This document shows positions 35,703 to 44,025 of a stretch of DNA of 64,000 bases, in pieces. The translations under genes were made by a program, and so were the position numbers. Under the pieces are notes generated by a model. That model was given only the letters and a program-made list of their open reading frames with translations. It had not been told where the DNA came from and made no database searches. Source of the stretch: Thauera sp. 2A1 (lineage in GTDB: Bacteria > Pseudomonadota > Gammaproteobacteria > Burkholderiales > Rhodocyclaceae); contig NZ_SSXV01000008.1 of assembly GCF_009469595.2 (NCBI RefSeq), positions 108,733-172,732 of the forward strand. The letters run 5' to 3'. Position 1 is the first letter of the stretch. Each line of letters starts with the position of its first letter.

Positions 35703-36089
35703 TCAGGCCATCGAATGCAGGCCGATGCAGTTGCCCTCGGTGTCCGTCACCAGCGCGCAGTAGCCGTACTCGCCGATCGAGAACTTGGGCTTGAACACCT
35801 TGCCTCCGGCTATTTCGACACGCGCTTGTTCAACAGCGCAATCCTCGCAGCCAAAGTACACCAGCGTGCCACCGCCGCCAGAGGTCACCCCGTCCATCTT
35901 GGCCAACATGCCGCCGGCGCCCGGGCCTGACATGTCCATCGGAAAGGACAGCATCTGCATGTCCTGGGCTTCGCCCTCGGGCGACTTCAGCTCAGCGAGC
36001 TGGCACTGGAACACCGTTTCGTAGAACTTGCGCGCGCGCGACATGTCCTGCACGTAGATCTCAAACCAGACGACGGGATTGGGTTTCAT
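35703..36089 (-). CDS. VOC (glyoxalase-like) protein
   Basis: A 128-residue vicinal-oxygen-chelate protein beginning MKPNPVVWFEIYVQDMSRAR, with FYETVFQCQLAELKSP and the repeat half VYFGCEDCAVEQARVEIAGG, ending ALVTDTEGNCIGLHSMA. Close to proteins annotated as glyoxalase/bleomycin-resistance-like with unknown substrate. A likely GGAG ribosome site lies just upstream of ATG 36089. Part of the ECF42-associated string. Confidence 0.9.
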   Translation of the reverse strand: MKPNPVVWFEIYVQDMSRARKFYETVFQCQLAELKSPEGEAQDMQMLSFPMDMSGPGAGGMLAKMDGVTSGGGGTLVYFGCEDCAVEQARVEIAGGKVFKPKFSIGEYGYCALVTDTEGNCIGLHSMA

Positions 36090-36156
36090 GGGATGCTCCT
36101 CGGGGGTTGAGGCATGTGGGTTCCGACTGGAACAGGGTGGGTCAAGGGCAGTGTGC

Positions 36157-36634
36157 TCAGCGCCCCGCCAAGGCTGCCTCGATGGCGGCGACGTCGATCT
36201 TGCACATCGTCATCATGGCTACGAAGGCACGCCTGGCCTCCTCGCCCCCCCGCGGCCATCGCCTCGGTGAGCACGCGCGGGATGATCTGCCAGGAAACGC
36301 CCCAGCGGTCCTGGCACCAGCCGCAGGCGTTCTCGGCACCGCCGTTATCGACGATGGCGTTCCAGTAGCGGTCGGTCTCTGCCTGGTCGTCGGTCGCGAT
36401 CTGGAACGAGAAGGCCGCGGTGTGCGGGTACGCCGGGCCACCGTTGAGGCCGAGGCAAGGGATGCCTGCGACCGTGAACTGCACGGTCAGCACGTCGCCG
36501 GCCTTGCCGGACGGGTGATCGGCGGGCGCGCGATGGACGGCGGTGACCCGGCTGTCGGGGAAGGTCGCAGCGTAGAAGCGGGCGGCCTCCTCGGCGTCCT
36601 TGTCGAACCAGAGGCAGATCGTGTTCTTGTGCAT
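36157..36634 (-). pseudogene. PhnB-like VOC protein with a frameshift at a 7-C run
   Basis: From ATG 36634 the frame encodes MHKNTICLWFDKDAEEAARF, SRVTAVHRAPADHPSGKAGD, GLNGGPAYPHTAAFSFQIAT, ending WQIIPRVLTEAMAAGG. The natural ending, GEEARRAFVAMMTMCKIDVA then AIEAALAGR, is found only in another frame after the run of seven C at 36245-36251. So one base is gained or lost there. The gene is either a recent pseudogene or the run was miscounted in sequencing. The family is 3-demethylubiquinone methyltransferase-like (PhnB) proteins of about 155-160 residues. Confidence 0.8.
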
Positions 36635-36678
36635 GGTCTCTCCTCGCGTCTCGGATCCGTAAGTGTGGGACAAGCCGG

Positions 36679-37113
36679 TCAAGCCTGCGCCGCGGGTTGC
36701 AGGATGGCCCACTTGAGGCCGAACGGGTCTTCCAGCAGCCCCCAGTCGTCACCCCAGAACTGGCGCTCGTAAGGAGCGAGAACCTTGCAGCCGGCGGCGA
36801 CCGCCCGATCCCACCAGGCGTGGCCGTCGGCCACCACGAGTTGCAGGTGGCCGAAACCGCCGCGCTGCGCCGCCTGATTGCTACCGTCTGCGCATCCCGC
36901 GTGATCGGTCATCATCAGCGCGCCGCGATTGATCTCGACCTGCGCGTGGATCAGTCCCGGTTGGCCGTCGGGGAAGGGCATGCGGCCCAGTTCCTTCGCA
37001 CCGAAGGCACGGGCGTAGAAATCACAGGCTTCGGCCGTACGGCCAGCCATGGTCATGTAGGGAATCACGCCGTTCATCACGGCGGGGTCGGTGGGGTGCG
37101 GTGCATCGCTCAT
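36679..37113 (-). CDS. VOC family protein, PhnB-like
   Basis: A 144-residue protein with NGVIPYMTMAGRTAEACDFY, ARAFGAKELGRMPFPDGQPG, HAQVEINRGALMMTD, WWDRAVAAGCKVLAPYERQF and WGDDWGLLEDPFGLKWAI. This is the PhnB/YjdN-like VOC pattern; catalytic role not established. It has GGAGAAG-type spacing before its ATG and follows the DUF/VOC gene upstream at 37187. Confidence 0.9.
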   Translation of the reverse strand: MSDAPHPTDPAVMNGVIPYMTMAGRTAEACDFYARAFGAKELGRMPFPDGQPGLIHAQVEINRGALMMTDHAGCADGSNQAAQRGGFGHLQLVVADGHAWWDRAVAAGCKVLAPYERQFWGDDWGLLEDPFGLKWAILQPAAQA

Positions 37114-37186
37114 GGTGCTCTTCTCCAGGTGAGTGAAACGGTTGCGTGTACCTGCTGGTCGATCGGCGGGTGGCCAGATCGACGGC

Positions 37187-37642
37187 TCACACCCAGCCTT
37201 CGATCTTGAGACCGGAGGCCTTCTCGGCCTCTTCGCGCGTCACCGCCTTCACCGTCTGCGCGAAGGTCCAGATGTGCCCTTCGGGATCGAGCGCGCGATA
37301 GGTCCGATCGCCGTAGAACTGGGTCTGGGGGGCCTGCAGGATGACGGCGCCGGCCGCCTTCGCTCGCGCGCAGTGCGTGTCGATATCCTCGGTCAAGTGA
37401 ACGTGAGTGGTCTGCGTGTTCTTGCCGGCGATCGACGCCGGGCTTCTTTGGTCGGCCGTCCACTCGGTGCCGACCATGATGATGCCGTCGCCGAAGCGCA
37501 TCTCCGAATGCTCGAGATTGCCCTCGGCGTCCATGATCACCATGACGGTCTCGAACCCGAACGCGGCTTCGAGCCATTTCAAGGCCGCCTTCGGATCGCG
37601 GTAACAGAGGGCAGACGACAGCGTCGGGCGCGGCGCGCTCAT
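37187..37642 (-). CDS. VOC family protein
   Basis: A 151-residue VOC protein beginning MSAPRPTLSSALCYRDPKAA, with WLEAAFGFETVMVIMD, MRFGDGIIMVGTEW, HVHLTEDIDTHCARAKAAGA and YGDRTYRALDPEGHIWTFAQ. The start ATG 37642 has GGAAGGG upstream (in reverse). Same-strand member of the small-protein string. Function unknown; could be a stress-related isomerase or binding protein. Confidence 0.88.
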   Translation of the reverse strand: MSAPRPTLSSALCYRDPKAALKWLEAAFGFETVMVIMDAEGNLEHSEMRFGDGIIMVGTEWTADQRSPASIAGKNTQTTHVHLTEDIDTHCARAKAAGAVILQAPQTQFYGDRTYRALDPEGHIWTFAQTVKAVTREEAEKASGLKIEGWV

Positions 37643-37744
37643 GGTCTGGGACCCTTCCTTGCTGCATGAGAAAGTTTGCACGGGGCGGCACTCACGGCAG
37701 GACTCCTTGGATCGGGACAAGAACGATGGACAGCACCAGCGCTG

Positions 37745-38164
37745 TCATTGCGGGGACGACTGTGGCTCGAGCGGATGCGGTGCCGAGTGATGTTCGTGAA
37801 CGATAGACCAGCGCCCATGACGTCGTTGCAGCCCCAGCGTCAGGCGGCATACCGGCGCTGTCGAGCCGCCGATACGCAGCAACCCCGAAGCAAAGGCTAC
37901 GTCGTCGCCAGCAGCGATGCGCAAGTCGTCAATGACGAACGCAGTCGGACCCGGCGGGTTGTAGCGAAAAAAGAGCTCCCACGTCTGGCGGTAAGCGCTC
38001 AGGCCGAGAGACTGCATCGGCTCGGGCACATCGAACATCAGCACGTCATCCGTGTGACGATCGAGAATGCCGGCCATGTCGCCGGACTGGATCGCACCCT
38101 CCCAGGCGCGAATCAGGTCGCGGACCTGCGCTTCGGGTGGGATCGTCGAGGTGATGCCGGTCAT
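37745..38164 (-). CDS. SnoaL-like (NTF2 fold) protein
   Basis: A 139-residue protein: VRDLIRAWEGAIQSGDMAGI, LDRHTDDVLMFDVPEPMQS, DVAFASGLLRIGG, and the conserved end RHGRWSIVHEHHSAP. This is the SnoaL/DUF4440-like fold, with a pocket for small organic ligands. A GGAG lies just upstream of ATG 38164. It is a paralogue of the next gene upstream (38190-38633): both end with WxxVHEHxSAP. Confidence 0.88.
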   Translation of the reverse strand: MTGITSTIPPEAQVRDLIRAWEGAIQSGDMAGILDRHTDDVLMFDVPEPMQSLGLSAYRQTWELFFRYNPPGPTAFVIDDLRIAAGDDVAFASGLLRIGGSTAPVCRLTLGLQRRHGRWSIVHEHHSAPHPLEPQSSPQ

Positions 38165-38189
38165 GGTGTTCTCCTCGGGCTGGACGGCG

Positions 38190-38633
38190 TCAGGGTTCCA
38201 GCCACAGCGCCTTGTCGCTCTGCGGGTCGAACGGGGCGGAGAAATGTTCGTGCACGACCCGCCACTTGCCGTGCTGCTTGCGGAAGCAGGCGGTCATCCG
38301 CATCCAGCCGGACATCTCCTTGCCGTCCGGTCCGGTGCCGCCGCAACGGTTGAGGCCGTGGACGAAGGCCAGTTCGTCGCCCGCGCTGACCTGCAGCTCG
38401 TGGAGTTCGAAGATCATCGGACCGGAGCACATCGTCATGCAGGTTTCCCAGTGCTTGCGATAGGCGTCGGCGCCCTTGAACTGCAGTTGCGCGATGGCAT
38501 CGAAGGCGACAATGTCCGGCGCGTAGTGGGCAACGATGCGGTCGATGTCCCTGGCGCGAACCGCGTGCGCCCAGTCTTCCAGTTGGCTGCGAAGCTCGGT
38601 TTCAGTGCGTGCGAGGGTGGATGGGGTGTCCAT
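38190..38633 (-). CDS. SnoaL-like (NTF2 fold) protein, paralogue
   Basis: A 147-residue protein with LEDWAHAVRARDIDRIVAHY, APDIVAFDAIAQLQFKGADA, ELAFVHGLNRCGG, SGWMRMTACFRKQHGKWRVV and HEHFSAPFDP. Same SnoaL-like family as its downstream neighbour, only 25 bases away. It sits in the ECF42-associated string. No substrate assigned. Confidence 0.9.
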   Translation of the reverse strand: MDTPSTLARTETELRSQLEDWAHAVRARDIDRIVAHYAPDIVAFDAIAQLQFKGADAYRKHWETCMTMCSGPMIFELHELQVSAGDELAFVHGLNRCGGTGPDGKEMSGWMRMTACFRKQHGKWRVVHEHFSAPFDPQSDKALWLEP

Positions 38634-38718
38634 GATGGGGCTCCTTGGTGTGGGTGAAACGGTTGTGTGTACGTGCTAGTCGATTGGCAGGCGGCCAGAT
38701 CGACATCGGTTCGCCGGT

Positions 38719-39111
38719 TCAGCGGGCGGCGTCCGGCACAACGAAACCCAGCGCCTGCAGCGTCTGCAGATCCTCGGCGACCGGCCGCACCTCGACGCAG
38801 CCGAACTTCGCTCCGGGGATGCGGGACGCCACCTGGATCGCCTCGTTCAGATCGCGGGCCTCGATGAGGTAGTAGCCGCCGAGCTGGTCCTTGGTCTCGA
38901 TCCAGGGCCCGTCGGTGACCGAAACCCGGCCGTTGCGCACCCGGACGGTGGTGGCCGCATCGGGCGGCAGCAGGCGGTTGCAGCCGAGGTAATGCCCGCT
39001 TTGCCGGATCGCGTCGGTGAACTCGCGGTACTCCTCGAAGTGCTTGTCCGCATCGGCGCGGGGCATCTGCTCCATCACCTTCTCGGCACAGATCAGGCAG
39101 AGGTATTTCAT
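38719..39111 (-). CDS. YCII/DGPF domain protein
   Basis: A 130-residue protein beginning MKYLCLICAEKVMEQMPRAD. It contains the YCII-type core with the signature RVRNGRVSVTDGPWIETKDQ (DGPW in place of DGPF), GGYYLIEARDLNEAIQVASR and a C-terminal VEVRPV. YCII-related DGPF proteins are the characteristic partners of ECF42 sigma factors. ATG 39111 is supported by GGAG upstream on the minus strand. Confidence 0.92.
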   Translation of the reverse strand: MKYLCLICAEKVMEQMPRADADKHFEEYREFTDAIRQSGHYLGCNRLLPPDAATTVRVRNGRVSVTDGPWIETKDQLGGYYLIEARDLNEAIQVASRIPGAKFGCVEVRPVAEDLQTLQALGFVVPDAAR

Positions 39112-39164
39112 GACCAGTTCTCCTTTTAAGTCGTAGATGAGGGCCGATATCGGCCCCGCGACGC

Positions 39165-39545
39165 TCAACAGTCTTCAGGGTTCGCGTTCCGCAGCGCGTC
39201 GCCGCTGGCGACGATCTCGCGGATCGGCCGGATCGGCCGCACTTCGATGCTGCCGACACGCGCAGGCGGGCTCCCTGCCGCGATATGGATCGCCTCGTCG
39301 ATGTTCTTTGCCTCAATCATGTAGAACCCGGCAAGCTGCTCCTTGGTCTCGGCGAAGGGGCCATCGGTCACCGACACCTTGCCGCTGCGCACGCGCACGG
39401 TGGTGGCGGTATGGACCGATTGCAGCGCTTCCGAGGCGAGACAGTGACCGCTTGACCGGATCGCCGTGTCGTAGACGACGCAATCCTCATCGGGCAATTC
39501 GTCGAGGCGTTGTTCATCGAGATAGACGAGGCACAGGTATTTCAT
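39165..39545 (-). CDS. YCII/DGPF domain protein
   Basis: A 126-residue protein, MKYLCLVYLDEQRLDELPDE, with the signature RVRSGKVSVTDGPFAETKEQ, then AGFYMIEAKNIDEAIHIAAG. It is a paralogue of the gene at 38719. It lies 103 bases from the sigma factor stop, on the same strand. In other bacteria the ECF42 sigma factor activates such DGPF genes; physiological role not well defined. Confidence 0.93.
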   Translation of the reverse strand: MKYLCLVYLDEQRLDELPDEDCVVYDTAIRSSGHCLASEALQSVHTATTVRVRSGKVSVTDGPFAETKEQLAGFYMIEAKNIDEAIHIAAGSPPARVGSIEVRPIRPIREIVASGDALRNANPEDC

Positions 39546-39648
39546 TGCTTTGCTCCATCGAGGGTCGTCTTCATTGCGGCTTCCGTACCCCTAGTCGAAC
39601 GGCGCGCGGCGAGATCGACATGGGGTCGGCGATATCACGCTGGCGACC

Positions 39649-40956
39649 TCACGCCGGCAGTTCCGCGAGCCGCCGCTCGAGAAAGCGCCGTTCGGGCGCC
39701 TGGCGGACCAGCTCGAGCGCGCGCCGGTAGGCCGCCCGCGCCTCCTCGGTTCGGCCCAGGCGCCGGCACAAATCGGCGCGGGCGGCATGCGCGAAGTGGT
39801 AGTCGGGGAGTTCGCCGCGCGATAGGATCGCGTCGACCGCGGCCAGCCCGGCCCCGGGCCCGTCGCGCATCGCCACCGCAACGGCACGGTTCAGTTCCAC
39901 CACTGGCGACGGGTCGAGACGCAGCAACACGTCGTAGAGACCGACGATCTGGGCCCAGTCGGTCGCGGCGGCAGTGGGCGCCTCGGCATGCACCGCGGCG
40001 ATGGCCGCCTGCAACGCATAGGGGCCGGCGCGGCCCGCAACCAGTGCGTGCTCGACCAGCGCAGTGCCTTCGGCGATCAGCGTCCGGTTCCAACGCGAGC
40101 GGTCCTGTTCGTCGAGCAGCACCAGATCGCCTTCTGCGGTCGTGCGTGTTTCGCGGCGCGACTCCTGCAACAACATCAGCGCGAGCAACCCGATCGACTC
40201 CGGCTCGGGGAGCAGTTGGGCGAGCAACCGGCCAAGCCGGATCGCCTCGCCCGACAGCTCTGCGCGTGTCAGCGACTCACCAGCCGATGCCGAGTAGCCT
40301 TCGTTGAACACCAGATAGATCACCCGCAGGACACTGTCGAGGCGGCCCGGAAGCTCGGCCTGAGACGGCACTTCATTGGGGACGCGCGCGTCGCGGATCT
40401 TGCCCTTGGCGCGCACGATGCGTTGCGCGAGCGCGGGCGGGGCGACGAGGAAGGCGCGCGCGATCTCCTCGGTGGTGAGGGCGCACACCTCGCGCAGCGT
40501 CAGCGCCACCTGCGCCTCCGGCGACAGCACGGGGTGGCAGCACGTGAAGATCAGCCGCAGGCGATCGTCCTCGACGCTGTCCTCGTCGATCGCCCCTTCG
40601 GCCGCGTCTACGCTCGCCGGGTCGAGCCGGTCATCGAGGTCGTCGACGAAATCGAACCGTGCCCGCCGCCGCAGGCCGTCGATCGCCTTGAAGCGGCCGG
40701 TGGACACCAGCCAGGCGCGCGGGTTGTCCGGCACGCCCTCGCTCGGCCAGTGCTCGAGCGCGGCGCGAAAGGCATCGTGCAGCGCTTCTTCGGCGACGTC
40801 GAAGTCGCCGAGCAGCCGAACCAGCGTCGCGAACATCCGGCGCGAGTCGGTACGGTAGAGCAACTCCAGCCGCTCACGCACGTCCGTGGTCGCTCCAGCA
40901 GGTGCGTCCGGAACGAGCTGGTGAGATTGGTCCGATGAAACGTTGCGCTCGCCCAT
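39649..40956 (-). CDS. ECF sigma factor with C-terminal TPR-like domain (ECF42 type)
   Basis: A 435-residue sigma factor. Region 2 lies at about residues 25-100 ([20 protein letters not shown], then [20 protein letters not shown]). Region 4 lies at about 130-190 ([20 protein letters not shown]). The long C-terminal extension (about 200-435, [18 protein letters not shown] to the end) is the DUF6596/TPR-like part typical of ECF42. There is no anti-sigma factor gene nearby, as usual for the group; control may lie in the C-terminal domain. ATG 40956 gives the family start; ATG 40983 in frame is possible. Adjacent DGPF genes fit this class. Confidence 0.93.
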   Translation of the reverse strand: MGERNVSSDQSHQLVPDAPAGATTDVRERLELLYRTDSRRMFATLVRLLGDFDVAEEALHDAFRAALEHWPSEGVPDNPRAWLVSTGRFKAIDGLRRRARFDFVDDLDDRLDPASVDAAEGAIDEDSVEDDRLRLIFTCCHPVLSPEAQVALTLREVCALTTEEIARAFLVAPPALAQRIVRAKGKIRDARVPNEVPSQAELPGRLDSVLRVIYLVFNEGYSASAGESLTRAELSGEAIRLGRLLAQLLPEPESIGLLALMLLQESRRETRTTAEGDLVLLDEQDRSRWNRTLIAEGTALVEHALVAGRAGPYALQAAIAAVHAEAPTAAATDWAQIVGLYDVLLRLDPSPVVELNRAVAVAMRDGPGAGLAAVDAILSRGELPDYHFAHAARADLCRRLGRTEEARAAYRRALELVRQAPERRFLERRLAELPA

Positions 40957-41512
40957 TCGCGTCTCCCGTGAGCGTCTCGGCATTCAGAGACGACCGTGCG
41001 CCAGACAGTCGGCGTGTCCGGTGCGCCTGCAAACGGTTGTTCCTTCTCAACCTGTTGGCGGTGGCCCTTGTGTTGTGGAACACCGTCTAACTGGAGCGGG
41101 TTTCCACGCCCTGCGCAGCAGCGCCGAGATCGGCGCAGGTAAGTTCATGCCGCAACGGCCGCTGAATGCAGCTTAGCGTACGATTCTTTCCGTTTTCTGA
41201 GACGACCCAGGTGGGGATGTGCCGCCAGATCGAACAAAGATGCACCTCCTTGTCTGATTGATGTCCTGGGGAGGCCTCGGCAACAGCGCGGCCTTGCGTC
41301 CCTTCGTCGCACTCTCCTCCAGACACAACGGCGCCGAACAACCCGAATGGCAACAGTCTACGTGAAGTCGCCATTCGATCCGCCTGCCTGCGGACAGAAC
41401 GGCGGGTTGTGATCAGCTCATCGCCCTGAGCTTCGTTGCCGTCACCTGCCGTTCTCGGCTGGGTTGCAGTCGGGGCAGCCATCCGCTCTGGGACGAACGC
41501 TGGCAAGAGATT
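40957..41512. other. Intergenic region upstream of the ECF42 locus
   Basis: About 550 bases without a convincing gene. It should hold the promoter of the sigma-factor string near 40960-41060. It contains a degenerate Tn21-type terminal repeat at 41172-41208, then featureless sequence up to the transposon right end. Confidence 0.4.
41172..41208. repeat. Degenerate Tn21-type terminal repeat
   Basis: Reads CTTAGCGTACGATTCTTTCC followed by GTTTTCTGAGACGACCC, close to the intact repeat at 1735-1772 but changed in the middle. The GGG edge points right. No matching tnpA or tnpR is nearby, so it is an isolated or fossil end. Confidence 0.7.
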
Positions 41513-41750
41513 GAAATGGCGGCTGGTGCCACGAATGCTGAATCTATCCAGCGTTGATGCTCAGAAGGGACACGTTTGTTCAATTGCAGAAAGCGTGAGC
41601 CGGCGGCGCTGGATTGCGAGCCCGCCGAATGGATTGCAAGCCGGGTTGCAAGGAATGTGAGCCCGGCGGTCTGGTCAGTTGCAGATAATCTGAGCCGGAA
41701 ACGGGCCTGGATTGCGAGCCGGGGCCGCTACGATTGCAAGCCGCTACACA
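41513..41750. repeat. Right end of the transposon (long form)
   Basis: 41580-41750 is the 171-base inverted partner of 25003-25173, ending CAAGCCGCTACACA. 41513-41547 matches 31345-31379 of the shorter end. It contains four or more repeated units such as GGATTGCAAGCCGGG and AATCTGAGCCGG. Confidence 0.85.
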
Positions 41751-41794
41751 TAGACGTCCTCGCGAAACCCCATCAGGCGTTCGAACCAATCCAT
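41744..41794 (-). pseudogene. Gene start interrupted by the transposon end
   Basis: From ATG 41794 the minus strand reads MDWFERLMGFREDV and then enters the transposon end, stopping at its TAG. The block MDWFERL-GFRE is the start of a conserved hypothetical protein family I have seen in proteobacteria, but only about 14 residues remain. It lies just after the tyrosine phosphatase gene on the same strand, suggesting a former operon cut by the insertion. Confidence 0.5.
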
Positions 41795-41807
41795 CGGCGT
41801 CACCTTG

Positions 41808-42386
41808 TCACGACCCAGCGCCGCGTCGGCGCGGCAGGTTCAGGACATATTGTTCCTGTTCAGCAGTCTCGATCGCCCCGGGTCGCGCCGACCGGACGCG
41901 CCCGATCGCTTCGACCGCTGGCATTCCCAGTTCGACCAGGAGACGGGCCGCGACCGTCCCCGCACGCCCGAGTCCGCCCCGGCAGTGCACCAGCACCCGG
42001 TGCCCGGCGAGCAACGCATTGCACAGCACCGGGCCGCTCGTCTGCCAGCCCGCCTCGAATTGCGCACCGGGCGGCTGAACGTCCGGGATCGGCAGGTGGT
42101 GCCAATCGAGGCCGCGAGAACGGACCTGGGCACCGAGCTCGGGCACACCAAGCAGCGCAAGTTCATGCTCCTCGAGAAGAGTCACCACCGCGCGCGCGCC
42201 CCACCCGACGATCACACCCAGGTCGACCGCGAGATCCCGCTCCCAGCGGAAGTCGTACAGGCTGGGGCCGGTCTTGCCCGGGCAAAACGTGATCCCGATG
42301 CGGCCGCCTTGCTCGCCGGCAATCACCTCGTCAATGTGAAGCGGATCGCTGCGGCTCGTCCGCACGGGGGCGGCCTTTTCCTTCAT
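41808..42386 (-). CDS. Dual-specificity/tyrosine protein phosphatase-like
   Basis: A 192-residue protein with the CX5R active-site loop VLVHCRGGLGRAGTVAARLL (Cys135, Arg141) and the upstream general-acid loop region LPIPDVQPP. The N-terminal part begins MKEKAAPVRTSRSDPLHIDE. It should be a cytoplasmic phosphatase of the cyclin-dependent kinase inhibitor 3-like group. It is upstream of an interrupted gene at 41794 and downstream of a broken phosphoesterase gene at 42439. Confidence 0.85.
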   Translation of the reverse strand: MKEKAAPVRTSRSDPLHIDEVIAGEQGGRIGITFCPGKTGPSLYDFRWERDLAVDLGVIVGWGARAVVTLLEEHELALLGVPELGAQVRSRGLDWHHLPIPDVQPPGAQFEAGWQTSGPVLCNALLAGHRVLVHCRGGLGRAGTVAARLLVELGMPAVEAIGRVRSARPGAIETAEQEQYVLNLPRRRGAGS

Positions 42387-42438
42387 GCGCTCACCATACG
42401 CTCACCAAATGCCTGTCGGTCAGCACGGACTCGCCGTC

Positions 42439-42627
42439 TCAGCGGTACGCGACCAGCGGGCCCCGTTGCCGGCCGACCAATCGACGCACGCCGCGTGCGC
42501 CCGCGAAAACCGCGATGCGCCCTGGATGGTGCCAGCCGGCGACGGTGTGCCGATAGCCGACCCTGGCCAGCAGGGCGTCGAGCTTGTCCGCCTGCCCGCG
42601 GATGTCGCCGATGACGTAGTAGCCCAT
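42439..42627 (-). pseudogene. Metallophosphoesterase N-terminal fragment
   Basis: A 62-residue frame, MGYYVIGDIRGQADKLDALL then ARVGYRHTVAGWHHPGR, matches the start of calcineurin-like phosphoesterases. The metal-binding GDIHG motif reads GDIRG (His to Arg), and similarity ends after VFAG; the rest of the roughly 230-residue enzyme is absent. Likely a decayed remnant. Confidence 0.65.
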
Positions 42628-42916
42628 GGTGTCGACCAGTGAAACGTTGCGTCTTCCACTACACGATGCCTGCGTCGAACGGCTCGCCCGCGCGCGTTTT
42701 CGGGAAGGTTGTGGTGAGAAAGCATGCCATGCCAGTGCGGCGCTTGCAGGGCCCGTTGCCTACCACCACCCGCCGATCGGGCCGCCAGGATGACCGGGTC
42801 TCTCGAGCGCAGCCCAGACGCGGCTTGCCGCGGCAACGCCCTCTGCACCGCCGCGCCGCAGCGGAATCGATCATCACCTGACATCCCTGAAGCCCCGCGG
42901 CCGGAATCGCCCCGGA

Positions 42917-43810
42917 TCACGCACCGCCCGCGCCCCGGGCGCCCATCGCCTCGAGCAGCGCCGCGTTCTGCGCCTGCAGCGCCTCGAGCTGACCGGCGAG
43001 CCGGGCGGTGTGCTCCCGGGCGGCCGCAGCGTCTTTCGCCTGCTCGTCGCGCGCCTTCTCCACCGCGACCACCTTGTCCGCGCAGCGCTGCGCTTCCCGG
43101 GCCGCGTCCTTTCGGTGCTCCTGGTGTGATTTCTCCGCGGCCTCGGCCGTCGCCTTCACCGTCACCAGTTCGGCGCGCAGACCCTCCGCAGTCACCGTCG
43201 CCCGCTTGAGTTCCTGGCGAACCTCGTCGAGTTGGGCGCCGGCCGCCTTCAACGCCTCGGCGTGCTGTTCCGCCTCGGCCTGCGCCGCCCTCTCCGCCGC
43301 CGTCAGACGCTCGCGCAACTGAGCGAGTTCGACCTTGTGCCGCTGGGACTCAGCCGACACCTGGTCAAGGCGCTGCTGCAGCGCCTCGCGCTCGGCTCTG
43401 CAGGTTTCGAGCCGGTCCTCGAGGTCGTCGACCGTTTGCGCCGCGTCGGCGAGTTCGCGCTCGGCCTGTTCGCGCTGTTCGCCGGCGGCACGAACGATCT
43501 CCGCCACCCGGCGCTCGGCCGCCTTCACAGCCTTGTCATTGAGCTCGACTGCCAGCGCGGCGATCCGCTCGGTCAGCGCCCTGGTGACCTGAGCGACGGT
43601 CTCGGCGACTTCGACCGGCAGCTCGGCGACGGGCTCCGCCTGTGCGACCTGCTTGCTCGCCAGATGCTCTTCCCACACCTGGCGCAGGCGCGACGGGTTG
43701 CCGCCACCGACCCTCTGACGGAGAGCGAAACCGGTGACATTGCGGCCGGCAGCCTGGATGGCCTCGCCGGCGGCGACGATCTCTTCGGCGGTGTATTCGG
43801 CTGGACGCAT
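42917..43810 (-). CDS. kfrA: KfrA-like DNA-binding coiled-coil protein
   Basis: A 297-residue protein with a short N-terminal DNA-binding segment (EYTAEEIVAAGEAIQAAGRN, VTGFALRQRVGGGNPSRLRQ) and a long alpha-helical coiled coil from about residue 60 to 285, rich in Ala, Glu, Gln and Arg. This is the plan of plasmid KfrA proteins, which bind DNA near their own promoter and help stable maintenance. The A/T-rich upstream region (43830-43875) with repeated ACAAA motifs is a likely operator. It supports a plasmid origin for this part. Confidence 0.85.
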   Translation of the reverse strand: MRPAEYTAEEIVAAGEAIQAAGRNVTGFALRQRVGGGNPSRLRQVWEEHLASKQVAQAEPVAELPVEVAETVAQVTRALTERIAALAVELNDKAVKAAERRVAEIVRAAGEQREQAERELADAAQTVDDLEDRLETCRAEREALQQRLDQVSAESQRHKVELAQLRERLTAAERAAQAEAEQHAEALKAAGAQLDEVRQELKRATVTAEGLRAELVTVKATAEAAEKSHQEHRKDAAREAQRCADKVVAVEKARDEQAKDAAAAREHTARLAGQLEALQAQNAALLEAMGARGAGGA

Positions 43811-44025
43811 GACGGGGCCTCCTCAACAGGGGCTCGATTATAAAAGAAACAAAGTAATAAACAAACAAACTGCTTAAATAGAGCTCTCGACCGGCGGCGA
43901 TCCAGCGCCGCGCCGCGGCGAGAATCAGCAGAAAAGAGGGGGGTTTCGCCCGAGAAATCGGACGCCGTGCCGCAAACTGACGTTCGAAGCGGGGAGAGAT
44001 GGGTAGGCGAGGCCCGGAAAACCGC

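Larger units (their letters stand above)
25003..41750. mobile_element. Putative transposon with 171-bp inverted ends, DDE transposase and AAA ATPase
   Basis: Inverted 171-bp copies of one sequence lie at 25003-25173 and 41580-41750, both starting TGTGTAGCGGCTTGCAATCG (one base differs on the left) and aligning without gaps. Between them lie a KilA-N gene, a serine recombinase, a Mu/TniA-type DDE transposase and an AAA ATPase next to the left end, followed by cargo. Multiple repeats within each end (GCTTGCAAT, CCGGCTCA-type units) look like transposase-binding sites, as in Tn7/Tn5053-type elements. A shorter third copy of the end at about 31345-31480 points the same way as the right end, so a 6.5-kb inner unit is also possible. 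Confidence 0.65.

Noticed and set aside
42628..42916. Small plus-strand frame starting MKRCVFHYTMPAS
   Set aside because: No ribosome site or family feature; the region lies between a decayed phosphoesterase and kfrA and looks degenerate.
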